A DNA stretch of 64,000 nt from Tragulus kanchil (GCA_022376925.1 JAIOJX010000032.1:98262794-98326793), one strand, 5' to 3'. Counted from the stretch's first letter, positions 1 to 11,380 are shown. Notes: generated by a model from the letters alone, not told the origin. Translations and numbers: made by a program.

Positions 1-1380
1 ATTGGTGCAGAAATTCTCAGCAGAATATCAGCAATAGAATTCAAAAGCCTATTAAAAGGATTATAACCATAGTCAGATGAGATTTTCCCCTGAAATGCAA
101 GAATGGTTCACAAAAATTAATCCAAGTGATATGCTGTTATCAACAAAATGAAAGAGAAAAGCTGTGTGATTATCTTAATTGATACAGAAAAAAATTTGGC
201 AAAATTCAGCACCTTTCCATGCTAAGGAATGTCACAAAATAGAGGCAAGAAAATTGCATAACCGCAATAAAAACTGTATATGAAAAAACCACAGCAGTAA
301 AGACTGAAAACTTTTCCTTTAAGATCAAGAATAAGACAAGGATGCCCACTTTCACTTCTATTCAACATATTAGTTAAAGTTACTAGCCAGAGCAAGAAAA
401 AGAAATAGAAAGCATCCAAATTAGAAAGGAAGAAGTAAAATTATCTTTTGTTTGCAGATGATATAATCATGTGTATAGCAAATACTAAACACTGCAAAAA
501 AAGACTGTTTAATAAATGAATGTAGCAGGCTACAAAATCATACAAAAATCAGTTGTATTTCTTTATGTGAACAGTGAATAATCTAAATAGGAAACTACAA
601 AAATAATTCCATGTACAGTAGCATCCACAAGAATAAAAGATTTGGAAATTAACCAAGGAGGTGAAAAGCTTGTACAGCACTGACTACCAAACATTTCTGA
701 AACAACTTAATGAAGACATACACTCATGGAAAAACATACTGTGCTTATGGATGGTGAAACTTAATATTGTTAAAATGTCAATACCCAAACTCGACCTAAA
801 GATTCAGGGTAACCTCTGTAAACATTCCAATGACTTTTTTTTTTTTTTTTGAGAAATAAAAAAACTCATTCTAGAGACTTACCCTGATGATCCAGTGATT
901 AAGATTCCACACTCCCGTGGCAGGGGGTGCAGATTCAATCCCTGGTTGAGGAAGTTCCACATGCCACATGGCATGGCCACAAAAAGAAAAGAAAAGCTTA
1001 TCCTAAAATTCATATACAGTCTTAAGAAGCCTTAATAGCCAGAACAGTCTTGAAAAAGAAAAAAACTTGAAGGCTCACACTTCCCAATTTTAAAACTTAC
1101 TCTACAAATTTGCAGTAATCGAAGCATAATGGTATCATGAAAAACATACAGACCAATGGAATAGAATAGGTGGCCCAGAAATAAGCCATCACACATATGG
1201 TCAAATGATTTTTTTTGTCAAAGGTGGAAAATAGTTAAAGGACAGTCTTTTCAGGAAATAGTACTTGAGAAAACTGGAATATCCACATACAGAAAAGTGA
1301 AACTGGACTCTTTTTTAACATTGTAAACAAAAACTGACTAAAAATTTACCTACAAGTAAGACCTAAAACCGAAAGCAGAG
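1..1380 (+). mobile_element. Decayed L1 LINE, ORF2 reverse-transcriptase and 3' part
   Basis: The sequence reads like mammalian L1 ORF2 in the sense orientation. It contains the stretch around the polymerase motif (TTTGCAGATGATATAATCATG at 460-480) and later the AGACCAATGGAATAGAATAG stretch near 1150. Frameshifts and stops are frequent, so it is not functional. A CHR-2-like SINE is inserted near 880. It lies in the OMA1 intron upstream of the 2555 exon and continues off the left edge. Confidence 0.85.
880..978 (+). mobile_element. CHR-2-like tRNA-derived SINE
   Basis: The tRNA-like head with a degraded B-box (GATTCAATCCCTGGTTGAGG) runs into a GGCCACAAAAAG tail. The flanks CTCATTCTA and CTTATCCTA look like a diverged target-site duplication inside L1. 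Confidence 0.75.
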
Positions 1381-1454
1381 GGAAAAATACTTCAAAACAT
1401 TGGTTTTGGTAATATGCGAAACTTACATACCCCATCTTTTTAAAAAGAGATTCC

Positions 1455-1783
1455 GGGCTTCCCCTGCTGGTCCAGTGGGTAAGGACACCGCCTTGCAGTG
1501 CAAGGGGCGCCGGTTCGAGCCCTGGCCTGGGAAGATCCCATGTGCCGCAAAGCAGCTGGATGATGTGTCCAATTGCCGAGCAGGAGCTCTGGAGCGCATG
1601 CGCCCGGAGCCGGTGCTCTGCAATGACAGACGCCACCGCGATGGGAGGCCCACAGGAGCCAAAGAACAAAGACGGATGAAAATAGAGAAATGAAAGACCA
1701 ATAGAAGTGGCCCGCCCGCTCCCCTCCCTCCCCAACCCGACCCCCGCCCAAAATAAATAAATAAATAAATCTTTTAAATAAAT
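1455..1783 (+). mobile_element. CHR-like SINE, young C-rich-tail subfamily
   Basis: A full-length element starts with a tRNA-like head containing a B-box type GGTTCGAGCCC. It continues through a CpG-rich body (GGAGCGCATGCGCCCGGAGC) to a C-rich segment and an (AAAT)n tail. It is flanked by a perfect 13-base duplication, AAAAAGAGATTCC, at 1442-1454 and 1784-1796. High CpG retention and the intact duplication indicate a recent insertion. Confidence 0.9.
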
Positions 1784-1796
1784 AAAAAGAGATTCC

Positions 1797-2142
1797 AATT
1801 TTTATAAGGTATTTTTAATGACTTAGGTATGTTTTTTAGCAAGTTCATTAAGGAAAAGCAGATAAATTGATGTGTACATTAAAACTTTCTTTACATTTAC
1901 TTGAGATTTTCTAATTATTTTAGTGGTATAGATGAAGAGTAAAATTTCTTTAGTACAGTTTATTAACAGATTAGATTTTCAAATCTTTTTTATGAAAACC
2001 TAAAAAAGTTTTAATTTGTGCGGAAGATTTTTTGCCCTTAATATGTGTTTTTAATATCCGTCATACTGAAAATAGTTATCTTTGGGAATGGAATTATTGT
2101 GAATGTTGTGTAGGGGAAAGGACAAGGGAGGAGGTTCATTTG
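1797..2142. other. Intronic sequence, nothing recognised
   Basis: AT-rich OMA1 intron sequence between a young SINE and a short L1 3' end. I see no repeat family, exon or conserved motif. Confidence 0.6.
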
Positions 2143-2158
2143 GGGTTCTATGCCATAT

Positions 2159-2382
2159 ATTTTAAAAATTTTTTATTTTACTTTTTACTTTTACAGAGTT
2201 TTGTTGTTTGCAGATATGTATAATCCCAAATTAGTCATATGTATATCCCCTTCATCCCACCCCTTCAGGCCGTTGCACCTCACCCTGCAGGATCCCTTAT
2301 TCCCACAGCACAATGACAATCGCTCTCTTTTTCGCATACAATAGTATAGGCTTCCATGTTACTCCCTTTAGGCCTCCCACTC
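2159..2382 (-). mobile_element. 5'-truncated ruminant L1 3' end
   Basis: The 3' UTR type of a ruminant L1 in antisense, sharing its ACAGAGTTTTGTTGTTT and AGATATGTATAATCCC blocks with 56616-57053. It is flanked by a 16-base target duplication with one mismatch at 2143-2158 and 2383-2398 (GGGTTCTATGCCATAT versus GGGTTCTATACCATAT). Confidence 0.8.
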
Positions 2383-2554
2383 GGGTTCTATACCATATTG
2401 TTTTGAGATTTTTTAAAAACGCAACGAGCATATTCTACTTTTACTGAAACAATAATGGTAGATATTTTTAAGACAAGTAATGACATAAAGGTAATGTTAA
2501 AATAATGTCCTCATTGCTAAGCATATGTTATGCTTTTATTAATTTTTATTTTAG

Positions 2555-2704
2555 GCTTGTGTGGATGTCAGAGCCAGTTCAGTGTTTTGGCAGCAGATGG
2601 AATTTGCAGAGAGCCTCCACGGGCAACCCAAATTGCCAGAATGGTTATCTACACACCCTTCTCATGGAAATCGAGCTGAGCACTTGGATAGGCTCATACC
2701 TCAG
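2555..2704 (+). CDS. OMA1: OMA1 penultimate coding exon (50 codons, phase 0)
   Basis: This exon encodes part of OMA1, the M48-family zinc metallopeptidase of the mitochondrial inner membrane, which cleaves OPA1 and DELE1 under stress. The exon is open in one frame for exactly 50 codons. It is bounded by a pyrimidine-rich acceptor ending in AG at 2553-2554 and a GTGAGC donor at 2705. The peptide begins [17 protein letters not shown] and ends [10 protein letters not shown]. It includes the STHPSHGNR stretch, the conserved S/T-HP-x-x-x-R element that follows the catalytic part of M48 peptidases. The HExxH zinc motif must lie on an upstream exon outside the window. The exon joins in phase 0 to the terminal exon at 29222. 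No stop or frameshift is seen. Identification rests on recognising the OMA1 C-terminal sequence and is strengthened by the second exon. Confidence 0.96.
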
Positions 2705-3044
2705 GTGAGCTAACACTCTGTAAGGCAAGACATTGCTATTATTGGATTGTTTATTTTAATGCTGTTAATTCTTGTACTTAGAAAAAGAGCACTAGCTGGT
2801 CATCGATTTTTATGCTATCAGTGTTTAAAGGATTTAATTGAAAAGTAAAATCCTGCTGTTCTACCAAGTCCTGGTGAATAAATTGGTGTGTATAGTTGAC
2901 TTTTCAAAGTAGTGACTGTTTAACATTTTTAGTATGCTTTTTAATTTGAACTGATTTGGTGAAAGTCTAAAACTCAAGGTATGTTTTTCATCATACTGAT
3001 GATAATCTTAGTGATTTAAGCTTATCATTAAAAAATACTGGTTA

Positions 3045-3325
3045 GGGCTTCCATGGTGGTCCAGTGGGTAAAGAGTCAGCCTTCCGGTGCAAGGGGCACT
3101 GGTTCGATCCCTGGCATGGGAAGATCTCAAATGCCAAGGAGCAGCTGGACAAGTGTGTCCAGTTAGGAGCCAGCATTCTGGAGCGCATGCGCCCAGAGCT
3201 TGTGGTCTGCCACCAGAGAGGCTGCTGCGACAGGAGGCCCACACAGGCCAAAGAATTAAGATGGATGAGAATAAATAAATGAAGGACCAATAAAAGAGGC
3301 CAAAATCTAAAAAAAAAAAAAAAAA
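3045..3325 (+). mobile_element. CHR-like SINE, plain A-tail group
   Basis: The GGGCTTCCATGGTGGTCCAG head and GGTTCGATCCCTGG B-box are followed by the CHR-like body and an A-rich tail after GAGGCC. It lacks the C-rich segment of the young group. Confidence 0.88.
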
Positions 3326-3789
3326 AGTTAAAAACATAAACTAAGGGGCAAAAAAAAAAAGAACAAACAAAAAAATGTTTAAAAAAAATACTAATGAGTT
3401 GTGTAAAAATTTGGGGTCAGCTGTGTATTAATTCCAGTAGTGATGCTGAAATTTGTTTTTTTTAGGGGAAAAGAAAAACCCTTCAGATTAGTTTGCTTTC
3501 TGGTTATTTATTTTAAAAGATAGAATAAAGTATGTGCTGTGTGCTCTTGTTTTTTCTTTGTAGAATTCATTAACGAGTCAAGCTGAAACAGCTTTCTCTC
3601 AAGTAGTATGCTTCTAAATGTCTTTTGATTTAGCACATTCAGAATGTTTTCTGTGCTTCCTACGTAGGTACAAAATGAATGTCAGTTCTCCCCAAGCCAG
3701 GCCACATGCTCTCTTCTGTCACGCTTGCATTAAATTTGCAGGTTGGTTGTAAAAGCAGAATATTCTTTGCCAGTTTAAGAATTACCCTT

Positions 3790-3819
3790 GGGCTTCCCTG
3801 GTGGTCCAGCGTGCGAACC
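3790..3819 (+). mobile_element. Truncated head of a CHR-like SINE at a duplication junction
   Basis: Only the first 30 or so bases of the SINE that is complete at 4961 are present, with a 2-base deletion. Then the sequence breaks into unrelated filler. Confidence 0.8.
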
Positions 3820-4216
3820 ATGTGCCCGAGTCCGAAGACGATTGCTACATTTTGGAAATTGTTAGGCTCATACCTCAGGTGAGCTAACACTCTGTAAGGC
3901 AAGACATTGCTATTATTGGATTGTTTATTTTAATGCTGTTAATTCTTGTACTTAGAAAAGAGCACTAGCTGGTCATCGATTTTATGCTATCAGTGTTTAA
4001 AGGATTTAATTGAAAAGTAAAATCCTGCTGTTCTACCAAGTCCTGGTGAATAAATTGGTGTGTATAGTTGACTTTTCAAAGTAGTGACTGTTTAACATTT
4101 TTAGTATGCTTTTTAATTTGAACTGATTTGGTGAAAGTCTAAAACTCAAGGTATGTTTTTCATCATACTGATGATAATCTTAGTGATTTAAGCTTATCAT
4201 TAAAAAATACTGGTTA

Positions 4217-4497
4217 GGGCTTCCATGGTGGTCCAGTGGGTAAAGAGTCAGCCTTCCGGTGCAAGGGGCACTGGTTCGATCCCTGGCATGGGAAGATCTC
4301 AAATGCCAAGGAGCAGCTGGACAAGTGTGTCCAGTTAGGAGCCAGCATTCTGGAGCGCATGCGCCCAGAGCTTGTGGTCTGCCACCAGAGAGGCTGCTGC
4401 GACAGGAGGCCCACACAGGCCAAAGAATTAAGATGGATGAGAATAAATAAATGAAGGACCAATAAAAGAGGCCAAAATCTAAAAAAAAAAAAAAAAA
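4217..4497 (+). mobile_element. Duplicate of the 3045 CHR-like SINE
   Basis: Near-identical second copy created by tandem duplication 1, not an independent insertion. Confidence 0.9.
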
Positions 4498-4960
4498 GTT
4501 AAAAACATAAACTAAGGGGAAAAAAAAAAAAGAACAAACAAAAAAATGTTTAAAAAAAATACTAATGAGTTGTGTAAAAATTTGGGGTCAGCTGTGTATT
4601 AATTCCAGTAGTGATGCTGAAATTTGTTTTTTTTAGGGGAAAAGAAAAACCCTTCAGATTAGTTTGCTTTCTGGTTATTTATTTTAAAAGATAGAATAAA
4701 GTATGTGCTGTGTGCTCTTGTTTTTTCTTTGTAGAATTCATTAACGAGTCAAGCTGAAACAGCTTTCTCTCAAGTAGTATGCTTCTAAATGTCTTTTGAT
4801 TTAGCACATTCAGAATGTTTTCTGTGCTTCCTACGTAGGTACAAAATGAATGTCAGTTCTCCCCAAGCCAGGCCACATGCTCTCTTCTGTCACGCTTGCA
4901 TTAAATTTGCAGGTTGGTTGTAAAAGCAGAATATTCTTTGCCAGTTTAAGAATTACCCTT

Positions 4961-5225
4961 GGGCTTCCCTGGTGGTCCAGCGGGTGCGAACACCACCTTG
5001 CAGTGCAAGGGGCGCCGGTTTGATCCCTGGCCTGGGAAGATCCCACGTGCCGCAGAGCGGCTAGACCAATGTGTCCAACTACTGAGCCGGAGCTCTGGAG
5101 CACATGTGCCCAGAGCCGGTGCTCTGGAGTGAGAGAGGCCACTGCAATGGAAGGCCCACACAGGCCAAAGAACAAAGATAAATCAAAGAAAGATCAATAG
5201 AAGTGGCCAAAAAAAAAAAAAAAAA
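4961..5225 (+). mobile_element. CHR-like SINE
   Basis: Complete element ending in an A-rich tail after GTGGCC. The flanks AAGAATTACCCTTG and AAGAATTAGCCTTG form a target duplication with one mismatch. Confidence 0.9.
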
Positions 5226-5351
5226 GAATTAGCCTTGGACTGTTTGCTAAACGGATAACACAACAGATACAGATATAAAAGTATCTTTAAATATTACTTC
5301 AAATTCAGAAGAATAAAATGCTAAAATAAGTAGAAAATGATTCTCTTTTTT

Positions 5352-5697
5352 GGGTAAGTTTATTTATTTATTTATTTTTGGCTATTCTGGGTTTTCACTG
5401 CTGCTGCAGGTTCTTCTCTAGTAGCAGGGAGTAGGGGCTACTCTCTAGTTGAGGTGAGCTGGCTTCTTATTGCGGTGACCTCCCTTGTCGTGGAGCTCGG
5501 ACTGTAGGGCACCCAGGCTTCAGTAGTTGTGGCACATGGGCTCAGCTGTTGTGGCTCTGAGGCGCTGGAGCACAGGCTCAATAGTTTCGATTCACAGGCT
5601 TAGTTGCATTGCAGCATGTGGCATTTTACCAGATCAAGGATCAAACCCATGTCTCCTGCATTGGCAGGTGAACTGAACTCTTCACCACTGAGCAACT
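5352..5697 (-). mobile_element. Long CHR-type (CHRL-like) SINE
   Basis: In antisense this reads as the long cetartiodactyl SINE with repeated CAGTAGTTGTGGC phrases. It ends with the tRNA head complement (ATCAAACCCATGTCTCCTGC, then CACCACTGAGCAACTAG). A TTTATTTATTTA tail lies at its left. Confidence 0.8.
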
Positions 5698-6048
5698 AGT
5701 GATGCTGAAATTTGTTTTTTTTAGGGGAAAAGAAAAACCCTTCAGATTAGTTTGCTTTCTGGTTATTTATTTTAAAAGATAGAATAAAGTATGTGCTGTG
5801 TGCTCTTGTTTTTTCTTTGTAGAATTCATTAACGAGTCAAGCTGAAACAGCTTTCTCTCAAGTAGTATGCTTCTAAATGTCTTTTGATTTAGCACATTCA
5901 GAATGTTTTCTGTGCTTCCTACGTAGGTACAAAATGAATGTCAGTTCTCCCCAAGCCAGGCCACATGCTCTCTTCTGTCACGCTTGCATTAAATTTGCAG
6001 GTTGGTTGTAAAAGCAGAATATTCTTTGCCAGTTTAAGAATTACCCTT

Positions 6049-6313
6049 GGGCTTCCCTGGTGGTCCAGCGGGTGCGAACACCACCTTGCAGTGCAAGGGG
6101 CGCCGGTTTGATCCCTGGCCTGGGAAGATCCCACGTGCCGCAGAGCGGCTAGACCAATGTGTCCAACTACTGAGCCGGAGCTCTGGAGCACATGTGCCCA
6201 GAGCCAGTGCTCTGCGATGAGAGAGGCCACTGCAATGGAAGGCCCACACAGGCCAAAGAACAAAGATAAATCAAAGAAAGATCAATAGAAGTGGCCAAAA
6301 AAAAAAAAAAAAA
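6049..6313 (+). mobile_element. Duplicate of the 4961 CHR-like SINE
   Basis: Second copy produced by tandem duplication 2, with a few substitutions in the CpG-rich middle. Confidence 0.9.
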
Positions 6314-6439
6314 GAATTAGCCTTGGACTGTTTGCTAAACGGATAACACAACAGATACAGATATAAAAGTATCTTTAAATATTACTTCAAATTCAGAAGA
6401 ATAAAATGCTAAAATAAGTAGAAAATGATTCTCTTTTTT

Positions 6440-6790
6440 GGGTAAGTTTATTTATTTATTTATTTTTGGCTATTCTGGGTTTTCACTGCTGCTGCAGGTT
6501 CTTCTCTAGTAGCAGGGAGTAGGGGCTACTCTCTAGTTGAGGTGAGCTGGCTTCTTATTGCGGTGACCTCCCTTGTCGTGGAGCTCGGACTGTAGGGCAC
6601 CCAGGCTTCAGTAGTTGTGGCACATGGGCTCAGCTGTTGTGGCTCTGAGGCGCTGGAGCACAGGCTCAATAGTTTCGATTCACAGGCTTAGTTGCATTGC
6701 AGCATGTGGCATTTTACCAGATCAAGGATCAAACCCATGTCTCCTGCATTGGCAGGTGAACTGAACTCTTCACCACTGAGCAACTAGGGA
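6440..6790 (-). mobile_element. Duplicate of the long CHR-type SINE
   Basis: Second copy from tandem duplication 2. This copy retains the true flank (GGGAAGTC) that the first copy loses at the junction. Confidence 0.8.
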
Positions 6791-6954
6791 AGTCTCCAAA
6801 TAATTCTTAATATAATAAGGAATGTGATTTATCAAAAGAAAAATAGAATACAGTAATACACATTTTGAAGGAAGAATAACCTTATTATTTGGGAAAATAA
6901 TAATAATAATCTTATTATTAGAGATAAACCTCTTATTTGGGGTAACAAACTACC

Positions 6955-7760
6955 ACAGGATTTATTCATTCATGTGATCAACATTTATTAATATTCATTG
7001 CTAATGTACCACTTTGTGTTCTGTTGCCAGGGAATGAGCAACGAACACAACAGTCTGTTTTCTTGGAGTTAACATTCTAGTTAGGGAATGCAGATAATAA
7101 ATAAGCAAACAGACATACAGTATGTCAAGCAGTTATAAATATGTTGCAGAAAAACCACAGGTTAAAGGTGGGAGAGAGGATGGGACAGCAGAGAAGGTAT
7201 ACTAGTTAGTGTTCATTTGTCAAAGAAGACCTCACTACACAGAATCTGGAAGCAGGAGAGCAAGTCCTGTGGATATCTAGAGGGAAAGTTTTTTAGGGTA
7301 AGAGAGCAACAAATGCCCAGGACCTGAAGTGAGACTGCTTAGTATGTCCAAGGAAAAGCAGGACATTGGGGCTGAATGGAATAAGGGAGGGGAGAATGGT
7401 TGAGGTGTCTTCTAAACCATTGTAAGGTCTTGACTCTTGTTTCAAGTAATACGGGAAGCTGAGCGAGAGCTGGGAGCAGAGGAAGGACTTGATCAGATTC
7501 AAGTCCTGGGAATCAAGTGATCACTGGGCTCCTTTGTGGACTGCAGTGGGGGCATGGGTGGAATCAGGAAGCCTAATAGTTGAAGAGGCTCTTGCAATAA
7601 TTCTGGTAAGAGATGGTGGAGACAGAAGAGAGGGAGAGACGTGGTCAGATTTTGGATGTGTTTTGAAAGAGTGATCACTGGATTTGTTGATATCTTGACC
7701 TTCCTTTGTGCCTTTTATGAGCAGTGGGGACAGCCAGACATAGGTTATTGAGACTTATCC
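6955..7760 (-). mobile_element. L2 LINE, 3' region
   Basis: Antisense L2 signature: TTTATTCATTCA, then GAGTTAACATTCTAG near 7066, then diverged body phrases such as GGAGACAGAAGAGAGGGAG near 7617. Old and heavily mutated. Confidence 0.65.
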
Positions 7761-8129
7761 TAAATATATTTCATTTATACTCAATGTGAAAGAAAAATAT
7801 ATGAGAAAGAAACAACAGTGAAATTTACTTGATATAATGTGTAGTAATTATTCACCTACAAAAGACGACATGGAACTGGGGCAATTTAGTAACTGATTTG
7901 TGTTAAAGAGCACTGACTGTGAGGGTCTTCTCAGTGCTGCCCAAGACCCAGGGACCTCATACTACCCTGGGAGGCTTAACCTGTCTCTAAAGTCATAATA
8001 GCCACATGCTTTTCTCTTAGAATTAACTTTCTTTTTTATTTTTGCTTAATGGAACTCTAAAAATATATGATTTGCTTAAACTAGATAATGAATTCTATCC
8101 AACTTTTATCTGAAGCCTGTCTAAATTCT

Positions 8130-8335
8130 GGGCTTCCTTGGTGGCTCAGACCATAAAGAACCTGCCTTCAGTATGGGTCTGATCCCTGGGTAGGGAAGAT
8201 ACCCTGGAGAAGGGAATGGCTATCCACTCCAGTATTCTTGCCTGGAGGAAAATTCCATGGACAGAGGAGTCTGGTGGGCTGTATAGTCCATGGGGTTGCA
8301 AGAGTCAGGTACGACTGAGTGACTAACTAACACAC
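8130..8335 (+). mobile_element. Bov-tA SINE
   Basis: The tRNA head GGGCTTCCTTGGTGGCTCAG is followed by the BovB-derived body with CCACTCCAGTATTCTTGCC and TGGTGGGCTG. It ends at GACTGAGTGAC before a CA run. Confidence 0.92.
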
Positions 8336-9225
8336 ACACACTAAATTCCAGGTTTTAATTTTATCATCAGATAACAAAGAATTTTTGAAGAGATGTTAAA
8401 TGTTCTTTAGAGAAGTCTTTAAAATAATAATGAGTTGATTATTGAGTATGAAGAAAAATGGAGAAACAGATACATTATTTGGAAACCAGTGACGAAGAAA
8501 AAAATTGAGATGTTTCTCTTCTAAAAATAAACTATTCTAGTTCGGAAGCTTAATTTGAAAACCTCATATAATTTCTTGTATTTTCCCCCCAAGTGATTAA
8601 ATTCAATTTGAAGGTAATAAAACTCTACTACAATATCGGGAGCAATTCAGTGGCTGAAGTGAAACTGATAGTACAAGAGTATATTGTTAATTAGAATACA
8701 TAGTCATAATTCAGAGATTGGAATTCCCTACTATCATAGGCCTAATTTCTGTAATGAAAGAAAACGATTCCTAAGGCAATATATGGAAGTATGTGAGTCT
8801 GTATACTCCTGGAGATTACCTTTTTTGGGTTAGATTTTTTATTTAAGATTTTTTTTCCTGATGAAGTGAGGACAGTGTTACATATTCTACCTAAAGAATG
8901 CCTGTCCTTTGGCATTTCAGATAGTATGCTGGAAGTGATGTACATCTCAAATGTGGTTGAGAACATACCACCAGAGTGCAGAGATGTCTAGGCCAGAGAT
9001 GAGGATTTAAAAGTCTTCCCCCGCCAAAATGGTGATAGTTGAAGCAGTGAGAGTGAGTTCACTTAGGAAGTAAGCGAAGAAAATGATTGCAGTGGAGAGG
9101 GGGAGTTTTCACTCAGTAGGAAGAGAAAAGATTACTTTTTTGTAATGGAACTCTAAAAATATATGATTTGCTTAAACTAGATAATGAATTCTATCCAACT
9201 TTTATCTGAAGCCTGTCTAAATTCT

Positions 9226-9430
9226 GGGCTTCCTTGGTGGCTCAGACCATAAAGAACCTGCCTTCAGTATGGGTCTGATCCTGGGTAGGGAAGATACCCT
9301 GGAGAAGGGAATGGCTATCCACTCCAGTATTCTTGCCTGGAGGAAAATTCCATGGACAGAGGAGTCTGGTGGGCTGTATAGTCCATGGGGTTGCAAGAGT
9401 CAGGTACGACTGAGTGACTAACTAACACAC
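9226..9430 (+). mobile_element. Duplicate of the 8130 Bov-tA SINE
   Basis: Second copy from tandem duplication 3, with one C deleted (TGATCCTGGG in place of TGATCCCTGGG). Confidence 0.92.
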
Positions 9431-10460
9431 ACACACTAAATTCCAGGTTTTAATTTTATCATCAGATAACAAAGAATTTTTGAAGAGATGTTAAATGTTC
9501 TTTAGAGAAGTCTTTAAAATAATAATGAGTTGATTATTGAGTATGAAGAAAAATGGAGAAACAGATACATTATTTGGAAACCAGTGACGAAGAAAAAAAT
9601 TGAGATGTTTCTCTTCTAAAAATAAACTATTCTAGTTCGGAAGCTTAATTTGAAAACCTCATATAATTTCTTGTATTTTCCCCCCAAGTGATTAAATTCA
9701 ATTTGAAGGTAATAAAACTCTACTACAATATCGGGAGCAATTCAGTGGCTGAAGTGAAACTGATAGTACAAGAGTATATTGTTAATTAGAATACATAGTC
9801 ATAATTCAGAGATTGGAATTCCCTACTATCATAGGCCTAATTTCTGTAATGAAAGAAAACGATTCCTAAGGCAATATATGGAAGTATGTGAGTCTGTATA
9901 CTCCTGGAGATTACCTTTTTTGGGTTAGATTTTTTATTTAAGATTTTTTTTCCTGATGAAGTGAGGACAGTGTTACATATTCTACCTAAAGAATGCCTGT
10001 CCTTTGGCATTTCAGATAGTATGCTGGAAGTGATGTACATCTCAAATGTGGTTGAGAACATACCACCAGAGTGCAGAGATGTCTAGGCCAGAGATGAGGA
10101 TTTAAAAGTCTTCCCCCGCCGCCAAAATGGTGATAGTTGAAGCAGTGAGAGTGAGTTCACTTAGGAAGTAAGCGAAGAAAATGATCTTGGACAGTGAGCA
10201 GTATCAGGTGGATGCCACGTTTAATTGGTAGGAGGAAGAGCCTGTAGTAGGTCAGGTCAGTAGGAAGAGAAAAGATCAAGAAAATCAGGAAAATGAGATT
10301 CTTTAGTTCTCTGAGAATACAAATCCCAATAACTTTGATTTCTTAAAAGTTATTAAAGATTATATGTCTTTATTTTTTATTGTTTTCCTTGTATATCATC
10401 ACAGAAGTATGCTGTCTTACCAGAACATATCACCTGTTTAAGATGTTTTAAACCTGTTGT

Positions 10461-10680
10461 ATGCATTCAACAAATATTTATTGATTACTTCTTATGTGCC
10501 AGATTGTAGGTGTTCTAAGTGTTGTCAATAAAACAGACAAAACCCTCTGCCCTTAGGAAGTTTAGTTGGCAGTAAAGGATGAGAGACAATAACCAGAATA
10601 ACTTAGTAACATACTGAATAAATTACCAATGTATTGCATATTAGTCAGTGGTAAGTGTTTAAGGGAGGGAAATAAAGAAG
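10461..10680 (-). mobile_element. L2 LINE 3' end
   Basis: Antisense L2 3' end with ATTCAACAAATATTTATTGA, TATGTGCCAGA and CCTTAGGAAGTTTAGTTGG. Confidence 0.75.
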
Positions 10681-10694
10681 GAGGAATCGTACAT

Positions 10695-11105
10695 TATCTT
10701 GGGCTGCCATAACAAAATCCATAGACTAGGTAGTTTGAGCAACAGAAATTCATTTCTTCACAGGCTTGAAGGCTAAACATAGAAGATCAGGGTTCTGCCT
10801 TAAGCAACAGAAATACACTTTTTCTCAATTCTGAGGGCTAGAAGTTCAATGATAAGGTTCTGGCTGGTTCAGTTTCTGATGAAGTCTCTCTTGGAGGCTT
10901 GCACATAGCTGCCTTCTTATTGGGTCCCAGTGGTGGAGAGTGATTGCTTTAGTGTCTCTTCCTCTTCCTAGAAGGGCACTGTTCTATCACACGGGCCACA
11001 CCCACATGACCTCACCTAAACATTACCTCCCAGAGGCAAGTTGCCTCCATCACACTGGGAATTAGAGCTTCAACATATGAAGATAGGGAGGACACAGTTC
11101 ATTCC
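10695..11105. mobile_element. Old mammal-wide interspersed repeat, family not assigned
   Basis: The sequence opens with GGGCTGCCATAACAAAATCC and closes with AGCTTCAACATATGAA, phrases of a common old mammalian repeat. I cannot name its family with certainty. Confidence 0.55.
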
Positions 11106-11109
11106 ATAG

Positions 11110-11380
11110 AAGGTAGGTAATGTGTGAGCAGAGGTGGTCATAGTGCTGGAGTAGCTGTTTGAAATGGTGTTGGGTCAGAGAAAGTTTCACTGGGAAGGTT
11201 TTTGAATGAAGACTTGAAATAAGCGAGTAGCTTCCTGGGAGGAAGAGCCTCCAGGCAGAGGAAATAGTAAGCAAAGTCCCTCAGGCCTGAGTGAGCCTGC
11301 TGTATTTGAAGACCAGCTGGGATACCAATGGAGCTGTTTGGAGTTAAGCAAGGGAAGGTGGAGGGAGCAGGTTTTATAGC
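11110..11380 (-). mobile_element. L2 LINE internal fragment
   Basis: Antisense L2 phrases near CCAGGCAGAGGAAATAGTAAGC and CCTCAGGCCTGAGTGAGCC, located upstream of the usual 3' end. A short poly-A run follows at 11385-11403. Confidence 0.6.

Larger units (their letters stand above)
2689..4990. repeat. Tandem duplication 1, period about 1174
   Basis: Bases from 2689 to about 3819 recur from 3863 to about 4990. The copies differ mainly in homopolymer lengths, for example AAAAAG versus AAAAG and ATTTTTATG versus ATTTTATG. The repeated unit begins inside the OMA1 exon, 16 bases before its donor. The first copy ends inside the head of a CHR-like SINE and is followed by 43 bases (3820-3862) found in neither copy. 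Confidence 0.95.
4611..6787. repeat. Tandem duplication 2, period 1088
   Basis: Bases 4611-5698 recur at 5699-6786. The join has about 3 bases of microhomology (TAG). Differences are few, for example GCTCTGGAGTGAG at about 5120 against GCTCTGCGATGAG at about 6208. It overlaps duplication 1, so part of the sequence is present three times. Confidence 0.96.
8048..10182. repeat. Tandem duplication 3, period about 1096
   Basis: The block starting AATGGAACTCTAAAAATATA at 8048 recurs at 9144 and runs in parallel to about 10182. The first copy breaks down at about 9089 into a shortened and altered version of what lies at 10186-10275 in the second copy, so the junction is scrambled. Confidence 0.95.

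Noticed and set aside
1495..1535. Functional tRNA gene in the SINE heads
   Set aside because: The A- and B-box-like segments are part of SINE promoters; the cloverleaf is degraded and the sequence continues into a SINE body.
3042..3337. Recurring open frames such as those at 3042-3290, 4214-4462, 16851-17195, 30618-30902, 54771-55124 and 61112-61474 that look like a protein family
   Set aside because: All lie inside CHR-like SINE copies, in several frames and on both strands. The shared peptide text comes from the repeat DNA, not from a gene family.
3863..3878. Duplicated OMA1 exon giving a longer protein
   Set aside because: Only the last 16 exon bases and donor are repeated; there is no acceptor or open exon upstream.
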